A stretch of DNA of 64,000 nucleotides from Diadophis punctatus similis. Its lineage: Eukaryota; Chordata; Lepidosauria; Squamata; Dipsadidae. The notes beneath the pieces are model-generated. The model saw only the letters and a list, made by a program, of their open reading frames with translations. It ran no database searches and was not told where the DNA came from. Location: the NCBI GenBank assembly GCA_023053685.1, contig JALIGW010000010.1, forward strand, positions 10,077,919-10,141,918, given 5' to 3'. Every line of letters starts with the position of its first letter. Within the stretch, counting starts at the first letter, position 1. Shown one piece after another: positions 10,958 to 21,788 of the stretch. A program made the translations under genes and the position numbers.

Positions 10958-11157
10958 GAGCCAAGGTGGTGCAGTGGTTAAAGTTCAGCTGTTCAAATCT
11001 CACCGGCTCAAGGTTGACTCAGCCTTCCATCCTTCTGAGGTCGGTAAAATGAGGACCCAGATTGTTGGGGGCAATATGCTGAACTCTGTAAACCGCTTAG
11101 AGAGGGCTGTAAAGCACTATGAAGCGGTATATAAGTCTAAGTGCTATTGCTATATGT
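10958..11157 (+). mobile_element. Sauria-type tRNA-derived SINE in L2 copy A
   Basis: Starts with a tRNA-like head (ggtggtgcagtggttaaagt), continues through ggctcaaggttgactcagcc and the gggggcaatatgctgaac block, and ends in the agcggtatataagtctaa tail with a gctattgctat repeat. Flanked by atatg on both sides (10952-10957 and 11152-11156), so its placement inside the L2 leader is clear. Part of the tRNA-related body between head and ggctcaagg is shorter than usual. It is not a functional tRNA. Confidence 0.85.
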
Positions 11158-11429
11158 ATGGCCTGCAGGAAGGTAGGAGGACCAGCGGGGAGAGAGAGGG
11201 GATCTCTGGGGGGGAGAGAACCGGAACATCTTGGTCATGATGGGGAGAGGTAGGTATGGCGGGAGCAGAGGGGTGGGCCACTCTCGGGGAATAAGACCTC
11301 ACTGTTTACAAGTGATCCCTTGATCCGGCCCCTCCGATGTGGTTCCATCGAGCTCAACCTGAGTACCTGGTGACCAGGGTTCTCAGGGCCCTGGGCTCAA
11401 GCTGATGCTGTTGAATGCCAGGTCAATTG

Positions 11430-12266
11430 TCAGCAAAGCCTGGTATGTGATTTACTCACGAGTGAGGGGATTGACCTGGCATACATAACTGAGACCTGGC
11501 TGGACCAGAAGGGGGGAGTAGCCCTCTCCAAGATATGCCCAGATGGGTTCTCAGTGTTGCATCAGCCATGACCCCAGGGAAGGGGGGGAGGAGTGGCTAT
11601 TATAATGCGCCGGAATCTGCATCCTCATAGGAGCCCTGCCCCGGAGATTGTCGGGTGTGAGACGCTCCTTCTAAATTGGACTTAGGGGTTCAGGTGGGCC
11701 TTCTGTTAGTGCACCTGCCTCCCAGCTGCGTTACCAAGCCCCTGCCTGAGCTGCTTGAGGCAGTAGCAAGCCTGGCGGTGGAGTTCCCCAGGCTTATGGT
11801 GCTGGGGGACTTTAACCTGCCTTTGGTGGGCAAAACCCCTGGTGCAGCTCAGGAGTTCATGGATTCCATGACAACCATGGACCTGACCCAAGTAATCCAG
11901 GGTCTGACTCATGAGGGAGGTCGCATGCTTGACCTAGTGTTTCTCTTGGGGCAGTGGAGAGATGATTTGAAGCTAGGGGACATAGTCACCACCCCGTTGT
12001 CATGGTCAGATCATTTCCTGTTGAGGTTGGATTTCACAGCCCCACTCCTCCCCCGCAGGGAGGTGGGACTGACTAGGTTGTTCCGCCCCAGGCGCCTAAT
12101 GGAGCCAGAAGGATTCCAGAGGGAACTTGGGGAAATACCTGAAACCCTAGTCCACAATTCGTTTGAGTCCCTGGTGGCTGCCTGGAACACTGCAGCATCA
12201 GGGGCATTAGATCAGATTGCGCCTTTGCGACCGCTCCGTGGCAGTGGATCCCGGAAACCTCCCTGA
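11430..12266 (+). pseudogene. L2 ORF2 endonuclease domain (copy A)
   Basis: This is the endonuclease half of an L2 ORF2. 11430-11675 is frame-broken and contains a broken TETWL block. 11676-12266 is open and carries MVLGDFNLP, HEGGRMLDLVF and WSDHFLLRLDF; the last includes the S-D-H catalytic histidine region of APE-type endonucleases. The sequence then runs into the linker (TRLFRPRRLMEP) and stops at 12266. It is close to the copy at 45158, but its linker ends in a stop where that copy stays open. Confidence 0.85.
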
Positions 12267-12289
12267 TTTACTGAGGAGCTCAGGGAGAT

Positions 12290-13480
12290 GAAATGCCACA
12301 AGAGACGTATGGAGTGACACTGGAGAGCCAGTAAAACCGAATCTGACCGAACACTTCTAAGAACTTTTATTAAGTCTTATTAATTATTAATTATTAATTA
12401 TTAAGTGGCGATAAGGGCGGCAAAATGATCTCATTTTTCCACTCTTATTGCATCCGCAGATTCTCGCCCAGCCGCCTTGTTTTGGGTGACTCTCTCCCTC
12501 CTTGCTAAAGGGGGGAGTGAGGAACACTTGCAAGGTAGAGCTGAGGAATTCGCTCAGTTTCTGATGGATAAAGTCGCTCAGATCTGGTTGAATCTGGACT
12601 CTGGCTGGACAGAGCCCATTGAGTTGACAGGGGCGAGTCTTAGTCCAGCGTTGTGGGAGGAGTTTGAGCCAGTCACTCCTGATGACGTGGACAAGGCCGT
12701 GGGTGTGATAAGCTCTTCCACCTGGTTATTGGACCCGTGCCACTCCTGGCTGGTTTTGGCCAGCAGAGAGGTGGCACGCGGCTGGATCCAGGCGGTGATC
12801 AACGCTTCTTTTAGGGAGGGATCCGGACCGCAGCCTTTAACGGTTGCGGTGGTGAGACCTCTCCTTAAGAAGCCTTCCCTGGGTCCAGCAGATTTGAAGA
12901 ACTTTTGTCTGGTCTCCAACTTACCTTTTATAGGTAAGGTTGTTGAGAAGGTGGTAGCTTTTCAGCTTCTTCGGTTATTGGAGGAAACTGATTATCTAGA
13001 TTCCTTTCAATCGGGTTTCAGGCGTGGCTACAGTACAGAAACTGCCTTGGTCGCCCTGATGGATGATCTCTGGCGAGCCCGGGATGGGGATTAGTCTTCC
13101 ATCCTGGTGCTACTTGACCTCTCAGCACCCATACTTCGCCAGCTGCATTGGTTGCCCATTGGTCTCCGGGTGCAATTCAAGGTGTTGATCATCATTTTTA
13201 AAGCCCTACATGGCTTGGGACCAGGTTACCTCCGTGACCGCATCCTACCTCACACTTCCCTTCGACTGGTTAGATCCCACAGAGAGGGTCTCCTCCAGGT
13301 CCCGTCAACCAAACAATGCTGGCTGGCGGGGCCTATGGGGAGAGCCTTCTCTGTGGGGGGCCCTGTTCTCTGGAACTGACTATCCCCAGAGATCCGAATT
13401 ATCCCCACCTCGCTGGCCTTCCAAAAAGCCATTAAGACATGGCTCTTCCTGCAGGTGGGGTGATTGGAGACCATTTAATA
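12290..13480 (+). pseudogene. L2 ORF2 reverse transcriptase remnant (copy A)
   Basis: 12477-13094 encodes the N-terminal RT region (VVRPLLKKPSLGPADLKNF, then FQSGFRRGYSTETALVALMDDL). A TAG at 13092-13094 ends it. A few codons later LLDLSA is joined directly to LRQLHWLPIGLRVQFKVL, which belongs near the end of the protein, so the catalytic blocks are absent. 13107-13379 then reads the C-terminal domain. A short AATT/ATTA expansion (12376-12402) also interrupts the linker. Confidence 0.85.
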
Positions 13481-13629
13481 TCTTAGGTCTCCCCCATGAA
13501 TGTATGGTTTGAATGTTTTTTAAAAATTTTAAACTGTTATTCTTTTTTATTGACACTTTTTTTATAGTTGTTCTTTACATGTTGTATGCTGCCCTGAGTC
13601 CCCAGGGAGTAGGGCGGCATATAAGAACA

Positions 13630-13635
13630 CTAAAA

Positions 13636-13706
<71 letters not shown>

Positions 13707-13830
13707 ATGAATGAATGAATGAATGAATGAATGAATGAATGAATGAATGAATGAATGAATGAATGAATACATACATACATACATACATACATACATACAT
13801 ACATACATACATACATACATAAATAAATAA
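13630..13830 (+). repeat. compound tetranucleotide repeat (AAAT)n-(AATG)n-(ATAC)n
   Basis: Three adjacent tetranucleotide arrays grow out of the L2 3' tail: AAAT to about 13706, AATG to about 13768, ATAC to about 13820, then a few AAAT units. The minus strand gives false repetitive protein frames (Y-V-C-M, S-F-I-H, L-F-I-Y) that are not genes. Confidence 0.95.
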
Positions 13831-14030
13831 AGCAGTACTGCAGGCTACTTCTGCTGACTGCCAGCTGCCTGCAATTTGGCAGATCAAATCTCACCAGGCT
13901 CAAGGTTGACTCAGCCTTCCATCTTTCCAAGGTGGGTAAAATGAGTGCCTAGATTGTTGGGGGCAATATGTTAACTCTGTAAACCACTTAGAGAGACTGT
14001 AAAAGCACTGTGAAGCAGTATATTTAACAG
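13831..14030 (+). mobile_element. Sauria-type SINE
   Basis: Carries agcagtactgcaggctact near the start, then ggctcaaggttgactcagcc, ggtgggtaaaatgag, gggggcaatatgttaac and a shortened gaagcagtatat tail. It lacks the extreme tRNA-like head and lies directly after the L2-derived tetranucleotide arrays. Confidence 0.82.
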
Positions 14031-14573
14031 ATTAACAGAGTGCACTGTGTCTGATTTGCATGGCATGTCTTGCACAGTCCCAAGCACATCCAGGCACCCT
14101 TTCCCAATCTCCTCCCACATGCCATCCCTGATCAACAAAGTACCTCTCATAAACCCTCATGATCCCCATGCATTTTTTTCTTCACACTTGCTGCCCAGCA
14201 TGCCCTATATGACCACGTGGCACACCTATGCACCTTTCTTCACCCACACTTCACCCATCATTCTCTCCCCGATCCACATACTCCTGGGCAATTTCCCCAC
14301 CCTATGCAAACCATCCATGTGCCTCCTTCTATCCATGCAGCATCTCTGGTGCACAGCCACGAACCTTTTCCAACTCACCTGGGACTACTCACATTCCTGA
14401 TACACCCCCTCATTCCCTCTTCCACCTGATAGTAGCCACTTATTTTTCTGCTGGTCTTGGACTTACAACTTCCTGCTGTCTTCCCTACTGACTTTCTTTC
14501 TGTAAGCTTCTTGCAATCAAAGTAAATGATGAAGCTAGCAAGAATTGGGAGGGAGGGAGGGAAGGAGGTAGGA
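14031..14573. other. unassigned CA/TC-rich region
   Basis: No gene or known repeat is recognised. The sequence is rich in ccca, catc and cctc words. Overlapping open frames of 70-117 residues have no domain and compete in all three plus frames, as expected from composition alone. A gggaggga run lies at 14549-14570. Confidence 0.4.
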
Positions 14574-15170
14574 ACAATGGTGGGATTCAGCCAGTTCACA
14601 CCAGTTCAGGACAACCGGTAGCTAACTTTCTGAGCAGTTCAGCGAACCAGCTATTGGAAGAAATCTTCCAACAGCCTTTTCTTTTTCCCACCTTACGGGG
14701 TTAATCCTGTCAGGAAGGCAGGAAGGAGGCATTCTGGTGTGCCTGTGTATGTTGTTTCTAGCCTAATCCTTATCTTTATTATTGCCCTGCTTAAGTGTTT
14801 TCCGAAAGTGCCTCTGGGTTAAGCCTTGTTACATTTTAACAGTTGTTAATGGTTCTTGGCAGTACTCCCAGACTTTCTATAGCCTGAGTGGCTTCTCTGG
14901 AGTTTTTTTTCCCTTTGCTTTGGGAAGAAAGACTGGTTGGATTAAGAACTATTTACAGAAGGGTTGGCATAGCAATAGAAGAAATGGCTGAGAGGCAGGA
15001 TGTGAGCTTGGTGAGTGAGACCAGCTGGTATCTTTAAGTGGTGCAGATGGATCTAATGATTGTTTCTCTTGGGTGGAAACTGTGCTTTGTCAGTTCACTG
15101 AGCACAGGAGTCTCTTGTCTATGGGTATTCTTCAGTCATCCAGGTCATGTTGTCACAAATATGCTTTTTT

Positions 15171-15220
15171 CAAGAGGCAACTGGACTTTCTTGGTTTCCA
15201 GAAAGACCAGTTGCCTCTTG
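15171..15220. repeat. 21-bp inverted repeat
   Basis: Arms at 15171-15191 and 15200-15220 pair at 20 of 21 positions around an 8-bp loop. The sequence (caagaggcaactgg) sits inside a longer dispersed-repeat-like segment (15125-15245) that includes ttcttcagtcatccaggtca. The family is not certain. Confidence 0.7.
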
Positions 15221-15639
15221 AAGAAGCACCTATGGGACAGGAGTCTCTTGCATTGCTTCGGAGTGGCCAAGGCACATGATTGCTCACTGATAGTAAGTGG
15301 ATCCTCCTTCCAATTCATTTTAGTTTTCTCTCATGACAATAAGGCTTAGTAACATGGCGCCAATTATAGAACGTTAGCACCCACCCCTCTCCTAGAAGAA
15401 TGAAATATTTTGAGAAATATTAAAAAGGAAGAATATATTTCCCTGGATGAGAAATGGAGAAACATGTTTCCTTAGAGGGAGAAAGCAGTCCCCACTTTCC
15501 TTAATAGCCCACAGCAGATGTCAGCACTTCAGTGATAAAGAGATAAATAGCTCTATTCATAGGCAAAAATTTCCTGCAGCAAGGTCTGAACAAAGGCAGA
15601 ATGGGATTATCCCTCACTCAAGATCCAAAGCAGGAGGTT

Positions 15640-16085
15640 AAGACACAATAGGAATCACCCAATATCCTTTCAGGACACAAGCCTCCTCATTACATCATCC
15701 CAGAGAGTCCAAACTTCAACCAAACTTCTTAGACAACCTACAGAGCCAGCTACATGGCCCCATCGGAGTCTGACAACAGCCAATAGAATACATGTTCTTG
15801 CACAGGAACAGGAAGCTCAAAATCAAAACCCAAGAGAAGGTATAAAAACTCCTCACTCTTAACTCCATGTGGTCAGCTGCAACAGAACCAATCATATGGT
15901 TCTGCTTCATCATTAAACCATCTTTCCAATCATTCTCCATGTTTCCATATATTTCCCTATATTTCTATTGGAGATTTTCTCCAGTGAAAAATAAATCGGA
16001 AGCTTACACAGTTGACTGCATTTTGCTGATTCAAATAACTTCTTTATAAACAAAATAAACATATTTACAGTACCACATGCTGAGT
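15640..16085 (+). promoter_or_regulatory. LTR-like promoter region (CCAAT, TATA, AATAAA)
   Basis: A CCAAT box (agccaatagaat, ~15778), a TATA box (tataaaaac, 15840-15848) and a polyadenylation signal (aataaatc, ~15990) occur in the order and spacing of an LTR promoter. No coding sequence or target duplication was found, so the ends are not defined. A degraded ERV or other solo LTR is the best reading; an ordinary AT-rich coincidence is possible. Confidence 0.35.
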
Positions 16086-17093
16086 GTTCTTTACATCAAG
16101 TTCACAGCAGACTTCTTAACAGAGACATCGTGGATACAAGCACACATAATGAAACCTTAATGGAGACTGGAAAAACACGCCCTTCTTCTTGCTCAGTTTC
16201 TGCACATGCTCAGTAGCAATTAACTCCTATTGGCTGACTGAGTCACTATGCAGATTCATTGGCTGACCATGTTACCAATTGGCTCTTCCAGCTCAGGAAT
16301 AAATCTCAACAATTTCTCCCAGCTTGGAACTGAACGACATGGATATTTCTTCCAACACAGGCTTGAAGTTTATTTAGATATCTGTGGCATGTACTAATTG
16401 TATTGTGATCCTGACATGCTTGGGAGGGCAGAGACTTGAAACTGGGTCCCCTGTATAATTTGTTAATTTGTCTCTTTAGCTTGGCATTTTGTAGCCCAAG
16501 AATGCCCACCTCTGGAGAGCTTAAATAACCTCTCTACTAAAGGGTTTCACTTTATGAGTAAGAGTTGGCTGTTGGTAGTTATCGTTGCATTTTAACTATT
16601 TTAATTCCTCAAGGTGGTCTGCCTGATTTGTAACTCTGGGTTGCATGTACTGCTGATGAAAAGGAAGGTATTCAGACTGATGATGAAAAGGAAGGTATTC
16701 AGACAGAATGGTTTAGGTTTTGCTGATGGCTGTGACTGTCATTGATCTTCAGTGTGTGTTCCCCCATTTCTAATCTAATGATTGGTATTTAGGGCAGCTT
16801 TTTGCAAGCAAAGAAGCTTTTTGTATTTTTGTACATCCTTGACTTACAACAGTTCATTTAATGACCATTCAAAATTACAATGGCATTGAAAAAATTGACT
16901 TATGACCGTTTTTTCACACTTATGACAGTTGCAGCATCCCCACGGTCACGAGAGGCTGGGCGAGGCGAAGCACCCCTCAACATGAGTGACGTTGAGTTGG
17001 CCATGCATACCCAGTCACATGCCCACCCAGTCACACACCCAGCGGGTCACTAGGGCAGGGAACCAGTTGTTAAACTATTTGAATCTCACCACA

Positions 17094-17599
17094 GGGTGTC
17101 AGCCCTTGGGTCGCCAAGGCTGCCAATCAACGGGGACCACAATGCATCGCCCGCTGCACCATGAGCTGCACTGGGAGTCACCAGCTGGGCTGGGCAGAGC
17201 AGCCATGGCCTCCTGCCGCTCTGGGAGCTGCCAGATGATCAGCGCATCTGCCATGCCTGTCCGCTGCACTGGAAACCGTACCTGCTGGCATTTTGCCCTG
17301 CACACTGTACAGCTGAGTGGCGCAGGGGCTCCGCAGGCTGTGGCAGACCTAACCAGTAGTGGGGTGGCCCTGGCAGGTCCCCTGCCATGTCCTCAATGCC
17401 ATGAAGCCTGCCATGGCTGGATGAGGGCGAGGCCTGTGCAGAGTGGCAGCAGTGTGCTGGGCTGCACCATCATCACAGAGAGTGTCATGTAAGAGGTGGG
17501 GAAGTATAGGGATAGGCCCATGGGATGGAGCCAGGGGGTGGAGCAGACGCAATTTAAAGGGTGGAGGGATTAACCACATTATAATTGACTTTGCCTATT
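17094..17599. other. unassigned GC-rich stretch before Gypsy I gag
   Basis: No gene is recognised. A 168-residue open frame starting at 16986 has no domain and is likely chance in CpG-poor, GC-rich sequence. It begins tgtcagccc, which could be the edge of an LTR of Gypsy I, but no second copy exists in the window to test this. Confidence 0.35.
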
Positions 17600-17629
17600 T
17601 ACTGTTTGTCACTCTGTGCCGACTGTTTG

Positions 17630-18086
17630 CAGCACTTTGGATAAAGGTGGATAGAGACTTGCTGGCACTATGGCAGAGAGGCAGGCCAGTGGGGGACTAT
17701 ATCCGGGACTTCCGATAGCTGTCGGGTAAAATGCGGGATTGGCTGGAGTGGCTGATGGTACACCAATTTAAATCCAGCCTTGACCGCATGGTATGCCAGG
17801 CCTGCATCTACCGGGGCGTGCCTCAACATTTGGGAGCTTAGTATCAAGCAGCTACTGAACTGGAGGCAGAGCTACGTGACTGTAGGCCGAAAGATGAGGT
17901 GGCCATGCAGCCACGACAGTTCCCCGACCACACCGCTGGTAGCGCACCAGCCCCTCTGACCCCTCCAGTGGTCCCACTGGAGAAGACCACACTTGCCAAG
18001 CCTCCAATGTTGTGTTTCCGCTGCGGGAAGCTGGGCCATCGAGCCACAGAATGCAATGCCCCTACGCCGAGAGTGAAGACCGACTA
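17630..18086 (+). pseudogene. Gypsy I gag with CCHC zinc knuckle
   Basis: The capsid-like part reads through two stops (17716 and 17839) with blocks such as RGRPVGDYIRDFR and IYRGVPQHLG that correspond to gag of copies III and IV. From 17899 a clean frame contains a proline-rich linker and the nucleocapsid zinc knuckle CFRCGKLGHRATEC (18013-18054). The N-terminal half of gag is missing. The zinc knuckle binds the element's RNA. Confidence 0.85.
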
Positions 18087-18168
18087 GCCAGGGACAGGGC
18101 TTGGCACCGCATGGAAAACCACCAGGAAAACCCCAGAGAAGTCACACAGAGCTCACCAGACAGAGGCA

Positions 18169-18600
18169 GTGACCCCGACGGGGACTGCGGACCAGTCAAG
18201 AGTGAGGGTGGATGCCCCCCCTCAGCTGGATAGCTGCGACAGCAATGATGATGGAGAGAACAACCCCATGGTCAGTATGGCTGTACGGCCCTTCTGGATA
18301 CCGGTGGTACTAACAGCCAAGAGGCATTGGTCTTGTGATGCGCTCATTGATTCGGGCTGTACCCAGTGCTTGATAAGCCTCGCTATGGTGGCCAGGTTGG
18401 GGGTCAGGGTGAGGAAATTGTCCAGGCCTATATGCTTTGAGCAGGTGGATGGTTCGCTATTGGATGGGGCCCCAGCTATGAACATCACAGAATGGGTGAA
18501 ACTAGAATTCTGACAGCATTGGGAGCTGATTCGCTTTGTAGTAGTTCCAAAGATGACAGAGAAAGTGACCCTAGGGCTGGCTTGGCTGGATAAGTGAGGC
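18169..18600 (+). pseudogene. Gypsy I aspartic protease
   Basis: The retropepsin active-site triad appears as ALIDSGCTQCLIS (D-S-G, around 18345-18355), preceded by an acidic linker ending in NPMVSMAVRPFWIPVV and followed by a VGVRVRKLSRPICFEQVDGSL block as in the other copies. The frame stops at 18511 and resumes with VVPKMTEKVTLGLAWLDK to about 18596. It processes the polyprotein in an intact element. Confidence 0.85.
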
Positions 18601-18769
18601 CCAACCATCTGGTGGGGGGGGGATTGTCGGCACCAGCATATAGGGGTTGGCCCCAAGCCACCACCACATGAACAACTGTGGCCAGGGGTTGGCAGCACAG
18701 ATATAAGCCCATGCACTGGGGTGGTAGAGGCCAAAGCAAAGGAAGAGGCACAAACCTTCCCGAAAGTAT

Positions 18770-19343
18770 ATAAAGATCTGGCCGAAGTGTTCAGCAAGAA
18801 GGAATGTGACATCCTTCCTCCTCATTGTCCAACCAACTGTGCCATTGAGATACTGCCAGGGACTTTTCACCCAAACCGAAAATGTATTCTATGACCCCTA
18901 AGGAGTTGGACGAAATGCAATGGTACATACAAAAAAACCTAGCCAGAGGGTTCATACAACTAGCTAGGTGCCATATAGTGGCCCCAGTCCTGTTCAGGGA
19001 AAAGAAGGATGGGGGCCTGTGCTTATATGTTGATTTCCGAGGCATTAACGGGGTATGCATGGAGCACATGTACCCTCTCCCCCTCATGAAGGATATGCTG
19101 GCCCGATTGGCGGAAGGATGGTTCTTCACCAAGTTGGACCTAAGGGAGGCCTACTATCAGGTATGCATCAAAGAAGGGGATGAGTGGAAAACAGCCTTCA
19201 ACTGCCCCTTGGGGATCTACCAATTTAGGGTCATGCCTTTTGCGTTACAAGTGGGCCCGGCTATGTTCATGCAGTTGATTAACGAAGTCCTGCATGAACA
19301 ACAGTAAAACGGAGTGCTTGTTTATTTAGACGACATCTTGATT
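18770..19343 (+). pseudogene. Gypsy I reverse transcriptase, first half
   Basis: Begins with the linker block EVFSKKECDILPPHCPTNCA, then 18882-19307 encodes RT fingers and palm (NLARGFIQLARCHIVAPVLF, FTKLDLREAYYQV, FNCPLG). A stop at 19305-19307 precedes the catalytic Y-L-D-D at 19323-19334, which is preserved. Only nine bases later the sequence is cut by CR1 copy C. The second half of the RT lies at 24237. Confidence 0.87.
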
Positions 19344-19383
19344 TAACAGATTTTAACAGATTAACAGAGTTGGAAGGGACCTT

Positions 19384-21746
19384 GTCCTAACCAGCCTAGC
19401 TGACAACTTCATTGTCCAAAAAGTGGAGGAGGGAACTAGAGGGGCAGCCATACTGGATTTAATACTTACAAACAGAGAACAAACAATAGAAGGAGTCAAA
19501 GCTGCGGGAACACTGGGCAAGAGTGACCACGTAATACTAAAATTCACCATAACGCAAACACAAATAACTGAACATAACGACACCTATATCCCAGACTTTA
19601 AAAAAGCTGACTTCAATACACTCAGAGAAAACTTGGGGAAGATCTCTTGGATGGAAGTACTAAAGGGTAAAAAAATTTAAGAATCCTGGGAGATCCTGAA
19701 AAACAGGATCATAAAAGCCCGGAACACCACAATACCGATGAGGAAGAAAAACAAGAAATCCAAAAGGAAACCAGCATGGCTAAACAAAAACCTCACCGAT
19801 AAACTGAATGAAAAAAAAAGATAAATACAAAAAATGGAAAGAGGGGCACATAACCAAGGCAGAGTACCAACAGACAGCCAGAATCTGTAAAGAAACAATC
19901 AGGACAGCAAAGGCCCAGAACAAACAAAGACTCGCAACAAAAGTCAAAGACAACAAAAAAAGCTTCTTCCAACACATTAACAACAAGAAAAAAATCAAAG
20001 AAACAGTTGGTCCACTAAAGAGAGAAGACGGCAAAGAAGTAACAGACAACACAGACAAAGCAGAGCTACTGAACACATTCTTCGCATTAGTCTTCACACA
20101 AAAGGAAACTGCAGCTCAACTACCCAGCAACACAAATATAAAAAACAGATTCGAAGCAAGACTCAACCTAAGCAAAAATACAGTAAGAGATCACCTATCT
20201 GAACTTAACGAATACAAAGCACCAGGACCAGACGGATTACATCCCAGAGTCCTAAAAGAACTAGCAGAAGTCATTTCAGAACCACTGCACCACATCTTCC
20301 ACAAATCCTGGAACACAGGGGAACTACCTGAAGACTGGAAAAGAGCTGACGTGGTCCCCATCTACAAAAAAGGTAAAAAAACAGGCCCAGGAAACTACAG
20401 ACCAATCAGCCTAACATCAATACCTGGGAAAATACTGGAAAAAAATATTAAAAACCAGATCTCCCATCATCTAAAAACAAACCAAGTAATAACCAACAGC
20501 CAACACGGATTCGTTAAGAACAAGTCATGCCAAACCAACCTCATTTCATTCTTCAACACTGTGACCAAATTAATAGACCAGCGTAATGCAGTAGACATAA
20601 TATACCTGGACTTTAGCAAAGCATTTGACAAAGTAGACCACAACCTACTCCTTCATAAGCTAGAAAAAAGTGGGATAGACAGCTACACAACCAGATGGAT
20701 TAACAACTGGCTGACTAACCAATGAGTAGTCCTCAATGGCTCTAAGTCCACATGGAGAGAAGTAAGCAGTGGGGTACCACAAGGTTCCGTCCTAGGCCCA
20801 GTACTCTTCAATATCTTTATAAATGACCTGGATGAAAAAATAGCAGGAAAACTAACCAAATTTGCAGATGACACCAAGCTGGCGGGAGTAGCAAACACCC
20901 CAGAGGACAGACTCAAAATCCAGAGGGACCTCGACAGACTCAAACACTGGCCCCAAACCAATAAAATGAAATTTAACACAGAGAAAAGTAAAATTCTGCA
21001 CCTAAGCAAGAAGAATCAAAAATACACATACAAACTGGGCGAAACCACACTCAATAGCAGCGATTGCGAGAGGGATCTTGGAGTCCTGGTAGACAACCAA
21101 CTAAATATGAGCCAGCAGTGTGCAGCAGCAGCCAAAAAGGCCAACGCAGTCTTGAGCTGCATAAATAGAGGGTTACAATCAAGGACCAGAGAGGTACTAG
21201 TACCACTCTATAAAGCCCTTGGTCAGACCACACCTAGAGTACTGCATCCAGTTTTGGTCACCACACTACAAAAAAGACATTGAAACTCTAGAGAAAGTGC
21301 AGAAGAGAGCAACCAGGATGATAAAGGATCTGGAAAATAAAACATATGAAGAGCGGTTGCAGGAACTGAGCTTGGCCAGTCTAGCGAAGAGAAGGACCAG
21401 GGGTGACATGATAGCAGTGTTCCAATACTTGAGGGGATGCCACAGAGAGGAGGGGGTCAGGCTGTTCTCTATGGCACCAGAAAGCCAAACAAGGAATAAC
21501 GGATGGAAGCTGACCAAGGAGAGATTCAACCTGGAAGTGAGGAGAAACTTTCTGACAGTGAGAGCGATCAACCAGTGGAACAGCTTGCTAGCAGAGGTCG
21601 TGAGAGCCCCAACACTTGCGACCTTCAAGGAGAGACTGGACTGCCATCTGTCTCAAATGGTGTAGGAACTCCTGCTTGAGCAGGGGTTGGACTAGATGAC
21701 CTACAAGGTCCCTCCCAACTCTAATAATAAATCTAAAATCTAAATC
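19384..21746 (+). mobile_element. CR1 LINE copy B inserted in the tail of copy C
   Basis: A 5'-truncated plus-strand CR1 from within the endonuclease to a complete 3' end (ttggactagatgacctac, then aataataaatctaaaatcta). It sits inside the last 45 bases of CR1 copy C, giving a tail-to-tail arrangement that is really one insertion in another. By eye it is very close to copy D at 62151, so the two belong to one younger subgroup. Confidence 0.92.
19418..21665 (+). pseudogene. CR1 ORF2 (copy B): endonuclease end, RT, C-terminal domain
   Basis: 19423-19680 is the endonuclease end (AAILDLILTNRE, GKSDHVIL) and stops in an A-rich segment. 19808-20725 is one open frame with the linker (KAQNKQRLATKVKD) and RT (APGPDGLHPRVLKELAE, IIYLDFSKAFDKVDHNLLLH), ending at TGA 20723-20725. 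The same frame continues with [13 protein letters not shown] and FADDTKLAG to a one-base change at about 21219, after which 21219-21665 gives the C-terminal domain. It is the least damaged of the large CR1 copies: one nonsense codon, one or two indels near homopolymers and a missing 5' part. Confidence 0.9.
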
Positions 21747-21788
21747 TAGGTCATCTAGTCCAACCCCCTGCTCAAGCAGGAGACCGGC

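Larger units (their letters stand above)
10790..13640 (+). mobile_element. L2 LINE copy A, degenerate, with internal deletion
   Basis: Collinear with the better L2 copy at 44184-48062: 5' leader with the ctgttgagtgtggaaacaga motif (10885-10910), endonuclease, RT with a large deletion, C-terminal domain, 3' UTR (ccctgagtccccagggag) and an AAAT tail. A Sauria-type SINE is inserted at 10958-11157. At about 13125 roughly 760 bp are missing relative to the other copy, removing the core RT motifs. Many stops; inactive. Confidence 0.88.
14574..17093. mobile_element. possible DNA-transposon ends enclosing mixed sequence
   Basis: The left edge (tggtgggattcagccagttc, 14579) and right edge (aaccagttgttaaactattt followed by gaatctcaccaca, ending about 17093) are partly inverted copies of each other, resembling a hAT-like repeat common in snakes. 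No matching 8-bp target duplication is visible, so this may be two separate fragments. 16845-16925 (acttacaacagttcattt, then gacttatgaccgtttttt) is a dispersed reptile MITE-like sequence. 14700-15130 and 16090-16840 show nothing recognisable. Confidence 0.4.

Noticed and set aside
10958..11157. tRNA gene
   Set aside because: The head resembles a tRNA promoter, but the body and tail are those of a Sauria-type SINE and no cloverleaf with CCA-end acceptor stem is formed.
13562..13930. Frames rich in Y-V-C-M, S-F-I-H and L-F-I-Y
   Set aside because: Produced by ATAC, AATG and AAAT arrays.
16986..17492. 168-codon GC-rich open frame
   Set aside because: No recognisable domain, no splice sites or promoter; likely chance in GC-rich sequence.
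17094..17599. 5' LTR of Gypsy I
   Set aside because: Begins TGTCAG, but no second copy, target duplication or polyadenylation signal supports it.
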